Source: an uncultured Prevotellaceae bacterium
GTDB lineage: Bacteria; Bacteroidota; Bacteroidia; Bacteroidales; Bacteroidaceae
Reading direction: 5' to 3'
Assembly: GCA_902781315.1 (NCBI GenBank)
Contig: CACZIT010000042.1
Span: forward strand, 1-37,237
Length of the DNA: 37,237 nucleotides
In this document: positions 5,491-13,583 of the stretch, one piece after another
Numbering within the stretch: the first letter of the stretch is position 1
How the letters are laid out: each line of letters starts with the position of its first letter
Made by a program: the position numbers and the translations under genes
The notes under the pieces: generated by a model
What the model saw: only the letters and a program-made list of their open reading frames with translations
Databases searched by the model: none
Told to the model about the DNA's origin: nothing

Positions 5491-7638
5491 ATGTTACAGG
5501 AAGTAATAGATTTACATGACAGTGCCGTGTCGTCTCTGATCGAAAAGACACGAGAAAAAAATAATATCACATTCAAATCACCAACAGGTAGCGGCAAAAC
5601 CTACATGATGGCTGATTTGATGAATCGTATTCTTTCTGAACGAGAAGACATTGTTTTTATAGTTTCTACTTTGTCAAAGGGAAATCTCGGCCAACAAAAT
5701 TATGAGAAGTTTATCGAATATCAGCAAAATGGAGATTTCCCTAAACTGAAGCCATACATTATAAACACGACATTGTCAACAGAAGAAAGTTTGTTTATAC
5801 CAACAGATTATAATGTCTATGTACTACCAAGAGACCTCTATAAGGAAGGCGGTCTTCTCATGCGTGGAACTATGACGAATTTCCTTCAAGAGATTACTGC
5901 AAATCTTTATGGAAATGGTGCAAACAAACAAATATACGTCATCAAGGACGAATGCCATCAGGCAACCAATAACCTTGATGAACTTGCCAAAGAGTATTTT
6001 ACCAAAATTATAAACATTTCCGCTACACCGAAATTATCACGAGGTCAAGTTCCTGACGTTGAAATAACAGAAGAGCAAGCGATTAACGCGAACTTGATTA
6101 AGAAAGTTGAATTGTGTGAAGACAAGGTTGATATATCTGTCGCGATTGAAAAATTTGAGGAAATAAAAGAGAAATATAGAAATCTACTTGGTGTAAACCC
6201 TTGTTTGATTGTTCAGATTTCTAATAAAGACAAGGCAGACGAAGAATTGTCAAAAATATTTAATGTGCTCAATAAGCCAGAGCATCAAGCCTTGAAATGG
6301 ATGACAATCATGCAAAAAACTCAAAAAGGGAAAGAGTCAAACGAGGGAAGTGATACTAATGATGATTGTAAACATAAGGGGCTGCCTGTCTCACGTTGGA
6401 GGGATTATGTAAAAGAATCGAGTTCAACCGTTGATATTATCATCTTCAAAATGGTTATTTCTGAAGGTTGGGACATTCCTCGTGCATGTATGCTTTATCA
6501 ATTCAGAAATACAGAAAGTGAACAACTTGACGAACAAGTATTAGGGCGAGTTAGAAGAAATCCCCGACTTTTGGATTTTGAAAAGTTATCAGATGAAGCC
6601 AAAGAGTTAGCCATGACAGCATGGGTATGGGGATTAAGGAAGAAAGATGAAGTTAAAATCAGATACACAAGGTTATTCGAAGAGCCAAGTGACATAACAG
6701 AAAACTTAAAGCTTAAAACTACTCGTCTCAAGACTTTAACGCAAAGGTCAGGGTTTGATTTAGAAGGGTATCTGGGTAGTAAACCGAGACATGCTACTTA
6801 TGGAAGTATCTTCAATCTATATCGAAAAATTAAGAATGCCGATAAAGAAATAAAGGATATGTGCAGTTACTATTCGACAGATACCGACCGTTGGTTTCTT
6901 TTTGCAGAAAATGTTGACGACATTATTTCAAAGAACTCATCTTACCTGTGTGACTATGCAAAAAGCATGGAGTTATCAACGGATGAGTCAGGCTATGTAA
7001 AAGAGGTGTCATTCCCTGTCGAATCATCCTACACAGATATGGGAAAGTACGTTAGCATTGGAGATTGGGTATGGAAAAGGAAAGGCGTTGATTCTGAAAA
7101 ATTCTCTTTTGACAGTGATGCAGAAAGGGAATTTGCCGAGATTCTCAAAGAGCTTGCCCAGGATGACAACGATGAAGATAAAAGAGTTGCTATGCGTGTG
7201 GTTGTTGGAAAGAACAACCCTCGTGCGGGAGAACGATTGTTAGACGGTTCAATCGAACCACAAAAATTGAATCCTAAGAAGAAATATCTATGGGGTAAAA
7301 ATTTCTTGTCCCAATCAGAAATCAAGTTTGAGTATTGTTTAGGGAATATTCATTCATCCTACCCTGATTTTGTCATGAGAGATTCTTATGGAAGAATACA
7401 CCTGTTTGAGGTTAAAAGCGTGAACTGTTCGAATGCTTCACATTTTGACTCTGAAGAATATAAGGATAAAATGGAAGAATTGAAAAGATGTTATAAGCAA
7501 GCATCTATCCTAACAGGATATAATTTCTATTTACCCGTGTTAAAGGATGAGATTTGGCATATATCTTTATTGTCAGGAGGTAACGAAACGACGTTAACTC
7601 TCAATCAATTTAAAAATTATGTGAAAGCTAATATATAA
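5491..7638 (+). CDS. res: Type III restriction enzyme subunit (Res), compact form
   Basis: 715 residues. It is the ATP-dependent translocase and nuclease partner of Mod. Helicase motifs run in order: Walker A SPTGSGKT (30-37), DECH near 153, SAT in NISATPK near 175, a motif around SEGWDIPRA, and QVLGRVRRNP near 349-358. A C-terminal nuclease of the PD-(D/E)xK type is visible as YPDFV near 623 followed by FEVKS near 640. Classical Res proteins such as EcoP15I are near 970 residues, so this one is short but has both ends of the expected machinery. It starts one base after the mod stop, so the two are surely co-translated. It is AT-rich like mod and ends in a strong terminator. Confidence 0.9.
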   Translation: MLQEVIDLHDSAVSSLIEKTREKNNITFKSPTGSGKTYMMADLMNRILSEREDIVFIVSTLSKGNLGQQNYEKFIEYQQNGDFPKLKPYIINTTLSTEESLFIPTDYNVYVLPRDLYKEGGLLMRGTMTNFLQEITANLYGNGANKQIYVIKDECHQATNNLDELAKEYFTKIINISATPKLSRGQVPDVEITEEQAINANLIKKVELCEDKVDISVAIEKFEEIKEKYRNLLGVNPCLIVQISNKDKADEELSKIFNVLNKPEHQALKWMTIMQKTQKGKESNEGSDTNDDCKHKGLPVSRWRDYVKESSSTVDIIIFKMVISEGWDIPRACMLYQFRNTESEQLDEQVLGRVRRNPRLLDFEKLSDEAKELAMTAWVWGLRKKDEVKIRYTRLFEEPSDITENLKLKTTRLKTLTQRSGFDLEGYLGSKPRHATYGSIFNLYRKIKNADKEIKDMCSYYSTDTDRWFLFAENVDDIISKNSSYLCDYAKSMELSTDESGYVKEVSFPVESSYTDMGKYVSIGDWVWKRKGVDSEKFSFDSDAEREFAEILKELAQDDNDEDKRVAMRVVVGKNNPRAGERLLDGSIEPQKLNPKKKYLWGKNFLSQSEIKFEYCLGNIHSSYPDFVMRDSYGRIHLFEVKSVNCSNASHFDSEEYKDKMEELKRCYKQASILTGYNFYLPVLKDEIWHISLLSGGNETTLTLNQFKNYVKANI

Positions 7639-7676
7639 GCATTCAACATCTTATCAAGATTGACACTACAATTTGC

Positions 7677-7722
7677 AACCCACTGATTTTCAGTAAAAAT
7701 ACTAAAGTCAGTGGGGTTTTTG
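7677..7722 (+). terminator. Intrinsic terminator after res
   Basis: The outer stem AACCCACTGA pairs with TCAGTGGGGTT (one bulge). An inner stem, TTTCAGTA with TACTAAA, extends it, and a T-run follows. It closes the mod-res transcript 40 bases after the res stop. Confidence 0.8.
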
Positions 7723-7907
7723 TTCCCAGATTGTATCCCGTAAACCATGCAGGGAACCGGGTGGAAAGCAACGAGGGGGCGAGCTTGCTCGGGAAGGGCG
7801 CAACGAGTTTCTTTGCCGGATGGATAGTAGGAAGGAAAAAGCGTTAGACCTACAAAAAGTATCGCAGCTGTACTGATAGTTGAACATCGCTTTTGTCACA
7901 TTATTTC

Positions 7908-7939
7908 ATAATGAGGCTTTCGGACGAAAGCCTCATTAT
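7908..7939. repeat. Perfect 15-bp-stem hairpin
   Basis: ATAATGAGGCTTTCG and its exact complement are separated by only GA. No T-run follows on either strand, so it is not a classical intrinsic terminator. It lies in the gene-free 7722-8218 interval, of which 7723-7907 shows nothing else recognisable. Confidence 0.6.
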
Positions 7940-8118
7940 ATTGCTGACGAGCTACGAACGCAATGTTAACGAACCATAAATCGGACAAAAAGAATGTGAA
8001 TAAAATATAGGATTGTTTAACAAAAGGCCAAATGCTGTTAACGTATTTTTTTGTTTTCGAATGTTTTTTTTGCCAACTTTGTAGCCGTATGGAAAACGAA
8101 ATTCTAAAACAATACTTT

Positions 8119-8340
8119 CGTTGACTTCGTCTTCAAATGTCACGACTCGGCCAATTAAACGAGTTTATTGGCACTCGCTGCTCCATTTGTTCGGAAAAAA
8201 TCCAAATACATTTGGTTTTTCGCTCACTTATTCGTACCTTTGACATACGTCGAAGGTACTTGCGTTGACTTCGTCTTCAAATGTCACGACTCGGCCAATT
8301 AAACGAGTTTATTGGCACTCGCTGCTCCATTTGTTCGGAA
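8119..8340. repeat. 78-bp direct repeat, two copies (8119-8196 and 8263-8340)
   Basis: The two copies appear identical and lie 144 bases apart. Each starts CGTTGACTTCGTCTTC and ends TTTGTTCGGAA, and each contains an imperfect hairpin around CCAATTAAACGAGTTTATTGG-like sequence. The interval between them carries a consensus promoter (8235-8242). It is therefore a tandem duplication of a promoter-and-hairpin module upstream of ansA. Confidence 0.8.
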
Positions 8341-8416
8341 ATGAAAGCAAAAAACTTTGGTTTTTGCTTTGCATTTCGCTCACTTATTCGTACCTTTGAC
8401 ATACGTCGAAGGTACT
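8219..8416 (+). repeat. 42-bp promoter repeat, two copies (8219-8260 and 8375-8416)
   Basis: Each copy reads TTCGCTCACTTATTCG then TACCTTTG, followed by a segment that folds back on the -7 box (GTACCTT with AAGGTAC). The copy at 8235-8242 has a TTTG 20 bases upstream and the copy at 8391-8398 has one 19 bases upstream. Both are therefore complete Bacteroidetes promoters on the plus strand. Confidence 0.75.
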
Positions 8417-8485
8417 ATCGCTCGGAAATGAAAGCAAAAAACTTTGGTTTTTGCTTTGCATTTCGCTCACTTATTCGTACCTTTG
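8336..8485 (+). repeat. 63-bp promoter repeat, two copies (8336-8398 and 8423-8485)
   Basis: Each copy begins CGGAAATGAAAGC, forms an A-rich/T-rich hairpin (AAAGCAAAAA with TTTTTGCTTT), and ends with TTTG-N19-TACCTTTG. Diverged relatives occur at 11079-11140 (with promoter) and 10919-10965 (promoter box lost). The last copy is the ansA promoter. Confidence 0.8.
8455..8485 (+). promoter_or_regulatory. Promoter of ansA
   Basis: TTTG (8455-8458), 19 bases, then TACCTTTG (8478-8485): a perfect fit to the Bacteroidetes consensus. The ansA ATG follows after only four bases, so transcription should begin at or within a few bases of the start codon. Confidence 0.8.
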
Positions 8486-8489
8486 CACT

Positions 8490-9524
8490 ATGAACAACAA
8501 AGTACTGCTCATCTATACGGGCGGAACCATCGGAATGGGCCGCAACCCGCGCACGGGAGCCCTCGAGCCGCTCGACTTCAACAACATCGTCAGCAACCTG
8601 CCGGAAATGGAATATCTGAGCACGGGCATCGATGTGCACCAGTTCACGGCGCCTATCGACTCCAGTGACGTCTGTCCGCGCACGTGGGCCCAGCTGGTGC
8701 AGATCATTGCCAGCAACTACGACCGCTACGACGGCTTCGTCATTCTGCACGGCACCGACACGATGGCCTACACGGCATCGGCGCTCTCCTTCATGCTCGA
8801 GAACCTCACCAAGCCCGTCATCCTCACCGGATCGCAATTGCCGCTGGGACAGCTGCGCACCGACGGCAAGGAGAACCTCGTGACCAGCATCGAACTGGCA
8901 TCGGCCTACGGAAAGGACGGACGGGCGAGGGTGCCTGAGGTGTGTATCTACTTCAGTGGCAAGCTGTTGCGTGGCAACCGTTCGACAAAACAAAATGCCG
9001 ACGGCTTCGATGCCTTCGACTCGTTCAACTACCCGCATCTCTGCGATGCCGGCATCAACTTTATGTTCAACGACCACTGCATCCTGCGGCCCGACTTCTC
9101 GCGTCCGCTCATCCCTCACTACCAGATGAATCCTAACATCGTGGTGTTCTCGCTGTTCCCCGGCATACAGGAGAACGTCGTGCGCCACATGCTCTCTGCC
9201 CCAGAGCTGCAGGCCATCGTCATGCGCTCCTACGGCAGCGGCAACGCCATGCGTCAGCCGTGGCTGCTGCGCGCTCTGCAGGCGGCCAGCGAGCGCGGTG
9301 TGTGCATCGTCAACATCAGTCAGTGTGTGGCGGGCAGCGTCGAGATGAGCCGCTACGACACCGGCTACCAGTTGCAGCAGGCAGGAGTGATCAGCGGTCG
9401 CGATGGTACCGTGGAGGCTGCCGTCACCAAGCTCATGTATCTGAATGCCATCCACCAGGGCGATGCCCAGGCCGTACGTGCCGCCATGGAAACGTCTATA
9501 GCAGGAGAGATAACGGAAGGTTAG
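8490..9524 (+). CDS. ansA: Type I L-asparaginase
   Basis: 344 residues. It hydrolyses asparagine to aspartate and ammonia. Family motifs are clear: YTGGTIGM near the N-terminus, with Thr13 matching the nucleophile position, and LHGTDTMAYTASAL with the Thr89-Asp90 pair. LTGSQLPLGQLRTDGKENL follows. No signal peptide is present, so it is the cytoplasmic type I form. The start at 8490 (MNNKVLLIYTGGT) was preferred over an upstream in-frame ATG at 8451, because 8451 lies inside the promoter repeat and only 8490 gives the usual N-terminus. The ATG is four bases past the -7 box, so the mRNA is probably leaderless. Confidence 0.93.
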   Translation: MNNKVLLIYTGGTIGMGRNPRTGALEPLDFNNIVSNLPEMEYLSTGIDVHQFTAPIDSSDVCPRTWAQLVQIIASNYDRYDGFVILHGTDTMAYTASALSFMLENLTKPVILTGSQLPLGQLRTDGKENLVTSIELASAYGKDGRARVPEVCIYFSGKLLRGNRSTKQNADGFDAFDSFNYPHLCDAGINFMFNDHCILRPDFSRPLIPHYQMNPNIVVFSLFPGIQENVVRHMLSAPELQAIVMRSYGSGNAMRQPWLLRALQAASERGVCIVNISQCVAGSVEMSRYDTGYQLQQAGVISGRDGTVEAAVTKLMYLNAIHQGDAQAVRAAMETSIAGEITEG

Positions 9525-9600
9525 GAAGGTTGAGTTTGGGAAGTTAAAGAAGTTAGGAAAGTAAAAATAATCATTATCAACCAATAAAAACAAAAACATT

Positions 9601-10143
9601 ATGAAAGAACTGAAAGGAACAAAGACCGAGCGCAACCTCCAAGAGGCTTTCGCCGGCGAAAGTCAGGCACGCAACAAGTACAGCTACTGGGCCAGCAAGG
9701 CCAAGAAGGACGGCTACCAGCAGATTGCTGCCATCTTCGAGGAAACGGCTGCCAACGAGAAGGAGCATGCCAAGATGTGGTTCAAACTGCTCGAGGGCGG
9801 CGCCATCAAGTCGACTCCAGAGAACCTGAAGGCTGCTGCCGAGGGCGAGAATTTCGAGTGGACGGACATGTACGAGCGCATGGCAAAAGAGGCCGACGAA
9901 GAGGGCTTCACCGAGATTGCCGAGAAGTTCCGCGGCGTGGCTAAGATTGAGAAGGCCCACGAGGAGCGCTACCGCAAGCTGCTGAAGAACATTGAGGACG
10001 AAGTAGTGTTCTCGCGCGACGGCGACCGCATCTGGCAATGCCGCAACTGTGGCCACATCGTAGTGGGTCCGAAGGCTCCCGAGGAGTGCCCTGTGTGCAA
10101 TCACCCCCAGTCTTACTTCGAGCTGAAGGCTGAGAATTATTAA
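9601..10143 (+). CDS. rbr: Rubrerythrin
   Basis: 180 residues. It is a non-haem di-iron peroxidase that reduces hydrogen peroxide in anaerobes. The N-terminal ferritin-like four-helix domain holds the iron ligands in [22 protein letters not shown] and [12 protein letters not shown]. The C-terminal rubredoxin domain has the two Cys pairs CRNCGH and CPVCNHP, which bind one iron. Length and order match the classical family. It follows ansA by 76 bases of AT-rich, repeat-like sequence (GAAGTTAAAGAAGTTAGGAA) without a clear -7 box, so its promoter is not certain. A large hairpin and T-run follow. Confidence 0.95.
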   Translation: MKELKGTKTERNLQEAFAGESQARNKYSYWASKAKKDGYQQIAAIFEETAANEKEHAKMWFKLLEGGAIKSTPENLKAAAEGENFEWTDMYERMAKEADEEGFTEIAEKFRGVAKIEKAHEERYRKLLKNIEDEVVFSRDGDRIWQCRNCGHIVVGPKAPEECPVCNHPQSYFELKAENY

Positions 10144-10217
10144 AAGGGGGCTTAAAGGGTTTCGCTGGGCTTTCTTTCCCCGCTTCGCTCTGAAAGCGCC
10201 ACCCTTCGGTGTCTTGA

Positions 10218-10289
10218 GCGTGCTTTTTAGGTACGCGACATAAGAGGTCATTCTGCTAGTGTCGCGTACTTAAAGGCACGCCTTTTTTT
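10218..10289 (+). terminator. Large-hairpin terminator after rubrerythrin
   Basis: The arms 10218-10240 and 10260-10281 are near-complementary over about 22 bases (core GTACGCGACA/TGTCGCGTAC, outer GCGTGC/GCACGC), with a roughly 19-base loop and a seven-T run at 10283-10289. It sits 75 bases downstream of the rbr stop. Confidence 0.65.
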
Positions 10290-10480
10290 GTAATGCCTTA
10301 CCTGCCAATGAATTGGCTGGCTACTGTTGTCACGTTCTTAACGGTACGTTGGACATGAAAAGCAATGCGACCACGTGGCGTCCCTACAAAACACTGTGGG
10401 GCACTCGGGGTAGGGGGCAAAAAATATGGGAACGATATACCTGTTCTTTCCCCGCTTCGCTCTGAAAGCGTCCCTGCGGG

Positions 10481-10719
10481 CCGAGCGGACACAAGGACCT
10501 CGGAGAGGTCGCATATGCTTAACCGCAGGTCTTGACCTGCGGAAAAGTGTAACTATGCAGGGAGCGACTTCGAAGATGGTCGTAGCAATGAGGATGACTT
10601 GCCCCCGCAGGTCAAGACCTGGGCTCTTTCTCCGCTGTGCTACGAAAGCGAGCAAGCTCGAGCGATGCAAATGAGACCCCGTTGGGGTCTTTTCTCCATT
10701 TGTCCTTGTGTCCGCTCGG
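10481..10719. repeat. 18-bp perfect inverted repeat spanning 239 bp
   Basis: CCGAGCGGACACAAGGAC (10481-10498) is the exact complement of 10702-10719. Between the arms lie smaller palindromes: CCGCAGGTC-TT-GACCTGCGG at 10523-10542, CAGGTC-AA-GACCTG at 10608-10621, and AGACCCC-GTT-GGGGTCT at 10674-10690 with TTT after it. The arrangement looks like a small non-autonomous element or a folded RNA, but no gene is recognised. Confidence 0.6.
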
Positions 10720-10772
10720 CTTTCTTTCCCCGCTTCGCTCTGAAAGCGCCACCCTTCGGGATGTCGAGCGGC

Positions 10773-11052
10773 CGCTTTCTTTCTCCATTTCATTCTTTCT
10801 CCGATTCTCTTCGAAAGCGGCATAGCCGAGTCCGAAAGCGGCCCGTTGGTTCGATTACGTAGTGCAGCGGAGAAAGAACATATATATCGTTCCCAAAAAG
10901 TATATAGTTGCCAAAATTAAAGCAAAAACTTTCGTTTTTACTTTGTATTTCGCTCACTTATTCGTCGCTCGGCGACGTTAGGAGACGCTTTCTTTCTCCA
11001 TTTCATTACGAAAGCGGCAAAGCCGAGCGCGTAGCGCAGCGGAGAAAGAACT
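10773..11052. repeat. Repeated segment, two copies (near 10773 and 10986)
   Basis: CGCTTTCTTTCTCCATTTCATT is at 10773-10794 and 10986-11007. Each copy is followed by CGAAAGCGGCA-T/A-AGCCGAG and then by GCAGCGGAGAAAGAAC. Between them lies a promoter-repeat relative (10919-10965) whose -7 box is replaced by TCGCTCGG. The whole 10290-11082 interval holds only such repeats. Confidence 0.65.
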
Positions 11053-11109
11053 TTGGCTTCGCCGAAATTACTTTCGTTCGGAAATGAAAACAAAAACTTT
11101 CGTTTTTAC

Positions 11110-11140
11110 TTTGTATTTCGCTCACTTATTCGTATCTTTG
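11110..11140 (+). promoter_or_regulatory. Promoter of uxaC
   Basis: TTTG (11110-11113), 19 bases, TATCTTTG (11133-11140). It is the end of a diverged copy (11079-11140) of the promoter repeat found before ansA. The ATG of uxaC follows 29 bases later. Confidence 0.75.
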
Positions 11141-11169
11141 CCGAAAAATAACTTAAACAGAAAAGACAA

Positions 11170-12573
11170 ATGAAAAAATTCATGGACGAGAACTTCCTGC
11201 TGGAGACCACAACGGCGCAGGAATTGTATCACAAGCATGCGGCTAAGATGCCCATCATTGACTATCACTGTCATCTGATTCCGAAAATGGTGGCCGACGA
11301 CCACAAGTTTAAAAGCATCACCGAGCTGTGGCTGGGTGGCGACCACTACAAGTGGCGTGCCATGCGCACCAACGGCGTCGACGAGCGCTACTGCACCGGT
11401 ACCGACACGACAGACTGGGAGAAGTTTGAGAAGTGGGCCGAGACCGTGCCTTACACGCTGCGCAACCCGTTGTACCACTGGACCCACCTGGAACTGAAGA
11501 CCGCCTTCGGCATTGAAAAACTGCTGTCGCCCAAGACTGCGCGCGAGATTTTCGACGAGTGCAACGAGAAGCTGAAGCAGCCCGAGTTTTCGGCCCGCGG
11601 CCTGATGCGCCACTACGGTGTGGAGTGTGTCTGCACGACCGATGACCCCGTGGACGACCTGCGCTACCACAAGCAGACCCGTGAGAGCGGTTTCGAGATC
11701 AAGATGATTCCCGCCTGGCGTCCCGACAAAGCCATGAACATCGAGAAGCCTGAGTTCCCCGACTACGTGCACCAGCTGGAGCAGGTGTCGGGCGTGACCA
11801 TCACCCGCTTTGCCGATATGGTGGATGCCCTGCAGAAGCGTCACGACTTCTTCCATCAGGAGGGTTGCCGGCTGAGCGACCACGGCATCGAGGAGTTCTA
11901 CGACGAGCCCTACACCGAGTCGCAGATCGACATCATCTTCGAGAAGGCCATGCGCGGACAGTCGCTGTCGGTCTATGAGACCCGCCAGTATAAGAACTGC
12001 TTCCTGACGACAATGGCCGAGATGGACGCCAAGAGCGACTGGACACAGCAGTTCCACTACGGCGCCATCCGCGATAATAACACGCTGATGTACAACCGGC
12101 TGGGTGCCGACACGGGCTTCGACTCCATCGGCGAGTTCAACACCGCCAAAGCCATGAGCCGCTTCTTCGACGGACTGAACCAGCGCGGCCTGCTTACGCG
12201 TACCATTATATATACGCTGAACCCCTGCGCCAACGAGGTGATTGCCACCATGTTGGGCAACTTCCAGGACGGTTCGTGCCCCGGCAAGATTCAGTTTGGC
12301 TCGGGTTGGTGGTTCAACGACCAGCTGGACGGCATGACGCGTCAGATGAACGCCCTGTCGGTGCTGGGACTGCTGAGCCGCTTTGTGGGCATGCTCACCG
12401 ACTCGCGCTCGTTCCTGAGCTATCCGCGCCATGAGTACTTCCGTCGCCTGCTGTGCAATCTGCTGGGCAACGACGTAGAGAAGGGCCTCCTGCCTGCCGA
12501 CATGGAATTGTTGGGACAGATGGTAGAGGACATCTCCTACAACAACGCCCGCCGCTACTTCAAGTTCTATTAA
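11170..12573 (+). CDS. uxaC: Glucuronate (uronate) isomerase
   Basis: 467 residues, the usual family length. It converts D-glucuronate to D-fructuronate and D-galacturonate to D-tagaturonate, the entry step of hexuronate catabolism in the cytoplasm. The N-terminus FLLETTTAQELYHKHAAKMP then IIDYHCHLIP carries the HxH-type metal ligands of the amidohydrolase-like family. Other family signatures are ELWLGGDHYKWRAMRTNGV, VECVCTTDDPVDDL, MAEMDAKSDWTQQFHYGAIR and FGSGWWFNDQLDGM. It stands alone with its own promoter. No other uronate genes are nearby, so pectin or glucuronate use must be completed by genes elsewhere. Confidence 0.95.
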   Translation: MKKFMDENFLLETTTAQELYHKHAAKMPIIDYHCHLIPKMVADDHKFKSITELWLGGDHYKWRAMRTNGVDERYCTGTDTTDWEKFEKWAETVPYTLRNPLYHWTHLELKTAFGIEKLLSPKTAREIFDECNEKLKQPEFSARGLMRHYGVECVCTTDDPVDDLRYHKQTRESGFEIKMIPAWRPDKAMNIEKPEFPDYVHQLEQVSGVTITRFADMVDALQKRHDFFHQEGCRLSDHGIEEFYDEPYTESQIDIIFEKAMRGQSLSVYETRQYKNCFLTTMAEMDAKSDWTQQFHYGAIRDNNTLMYNRLGADTGFDSIGEFNTAKAMSRFFDGLNQRGLLTRTIIYTLNPCANEVIATMLGNFQDGSCPGKIQFGSGWWFNDQLDGMTRQMNALSVLGLLSRFVGMLTDSRSFLSYPRHEYFRRLLCNLLGNDVEKGLLPADMELLGQMVEDISYNNARRYFKFY

Positions 12574-12637
12574 GTAAAAAAAATGGCGTTGTGGCTTATT
12601 TTTTAGCCAATTGCTTTTCTACTTGATAAATTTTTTG

Positions 12638-12645
12638 TAATTTTG
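12638..12645 (+). promoter_or_regulatory. Promoter element of the export lipoprotein gene
   Basis: TAATTTTG matches TAnnTTTG, 36 bases before the ATG at 12681. The -33 region is poor. A weak hairpin (TGGCT/AGCCA near 12591-12608) between this element and the uxaC stop may end the uxaC transcript. Confidence 0.5.
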
Positions 12646-12680
12646 CAGGCGAAATTAACGAAACTATATCAAAGGCGAAT

Positions 12681-13484
12681 ATGAAAAAACTTCTCATTCC
12701 GTTTGCAGTTCTGGCCATGATTATCAGTATGGGCAGCTGCACAGGCAGCAAGGAAGTGGCTTACTTCCAGAACATTGACTCGCTGACCCTGGCTGCATCG
12801 AAGGGCCTCTTCGATGCCCGCATCATGCCGAAGGACCTGCTGACCATCACCGTGGGCGGTGTCTCTGACCCCAAGGCCGTGAGCCATTTCAACCTCTCGG
12901 TATCGAACACGCTTAATCCAACGGGTAACCTTTCGACGGGTGGCGGCAACCTGCAGACCTACCTCGTAGACAACGACGGTTGCATCAACTTCCCGCGTGT
13001 GGGGCGCATCCGTGTGGCTGGCCTGACGAAGGGCGAATGTGAGAAAATAATCCATGACAAGGTGATGATGGACCTGCAGCAGTCGGAGGATCCCATCGTG
13101 ACTGTCCGTATGGCCAGCTACCGCGTGACGGTGACGGGCGAAGTGAGCCGTCCCGGCGTCATCCCAGTGTCGACAGAGAAGATGAGCGTCATTGAGGCCA
13201 TTGCCCAGGCTGGCGACCTGACCATCTATGGTAAGCGCGACAACGTGCTGCTCGTTCGTGAGGACGCTACCGGTCAGAAGCGTGCTGTGCGTCTGAACCT
13301 GAACGATGGCAACATCTTCAGTTCGCCCTACTACTATGTGCAGCAGAACGACATTATCTACGTGGAGCCAAACCGCGTGAAGGCAAAGAACTCTGCCATC
13401 GGCCAATCGACCACCATCTGGTTCTCCTTCATCGGAATTGTCACTTCGGTAGCGTCGCTGCTGGTTAATATCTTGAGAAACTAA
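12681..13484 (+). CDS. Wza-like polysaccharide export lipoprotein
   Basis: 267 residues. A lipoprotein signal ends in SMGSC (Cys near residue 20). Next comes a polysaccharide export domain (RIMPKDLLTITVGGVSDP... DGCINFPRVGRIRVAGLTKGECEKII) and an SLBB domain (RVTVTGEVSRPGVIPVSTEKMSVIEAIAQAGDLT). The C-terminus is a hydrophobic helix (STTIWFSFIGIVTSVASLLV), which in Wza-type proteins crosses the outer membrane as part of a helical barrel. It would export capsule or exopolysaccharide. No Wzc-type kinase or glycosyltransferase is next to it, and a terminator follows directly, so here it is a single-gene unit. Confidence 0.85.
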   Translation: MKKLLIPFAVLAMIISMGSCTGSKEVAYFQNIDSLTLAASKGLFDARIMPKDLLTITVGGVSDPKAVSHFNLSVSNTLNPTGNLSTGGGNLQTYLVDNDGCINFPRVGRIRVAGLTKGECEKIIHDKVMMDLQQSEDPIVTVRMASYRVTVTGEVSRPGVIPVSTEKMSVIEAIAQAGDLTIYGKRDNVLLVREDATGQKRAVRLNLNDGNIFSSPYYYVQQNDIIYVEPNRVKAKNSAIGQSTTIWFSFIGIVTSVASLLVNILRN

Positions 13485-13498
13485 TGTCAAGCAATATG

Positions 13499-13539
13499 GA
13501 AGAATGAACACGACACGCTCTGTTCATTCTTCTTTTTTT
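13499..13539 (+). terminator. Intrinsic terminator
   Basis: GAAGAATGAACA pairs exactly with TGTTCATTCTTC around a 10-base loop, and seven T follow. It ends the export lipoprotein transcript and isolates it from the purF-like/carAB operon. Confidence 0.9.
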
Positions 13540-13583
13540 ATAACACATCAACATCAAGCAACAAGGATAACCCTGTCCCGAAT

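Larger units (their letters stand above)
10168..10762. repeat. Repeated GC-rich segment, three copies (near 10168, 10444, 10718)
   Basis: CTTTCTTTCCCCGCTTCGCT then CTGAAAGCG occurs at about 10169-10198, 10443-10470 and 10720-10748. The first and third copies extend through CCACCCTTCGG. The middle and last copies are associated with the arms of an 18-bp inverted repeat. No convincing coding sequence is present; the short open frames here read as repetitive Arg/Ser/Pro-rich translations. Confidence 0.65.

Noticed and set aside
8119-8485. Possible CRISPR array because of the repeats upstream of ansA
   Set aside because: Repeats are long, only two copies of each, not regularly spaced, and contain promoters; no cas genes are in the window.
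8415-9635. 406-codon minus-strand frame opposite ansA
   Set aside because: Translation is His/Val/Arg-rich without family motifs and lies wholly opposite a clear asparaginase; it is a GC-driven shadow.
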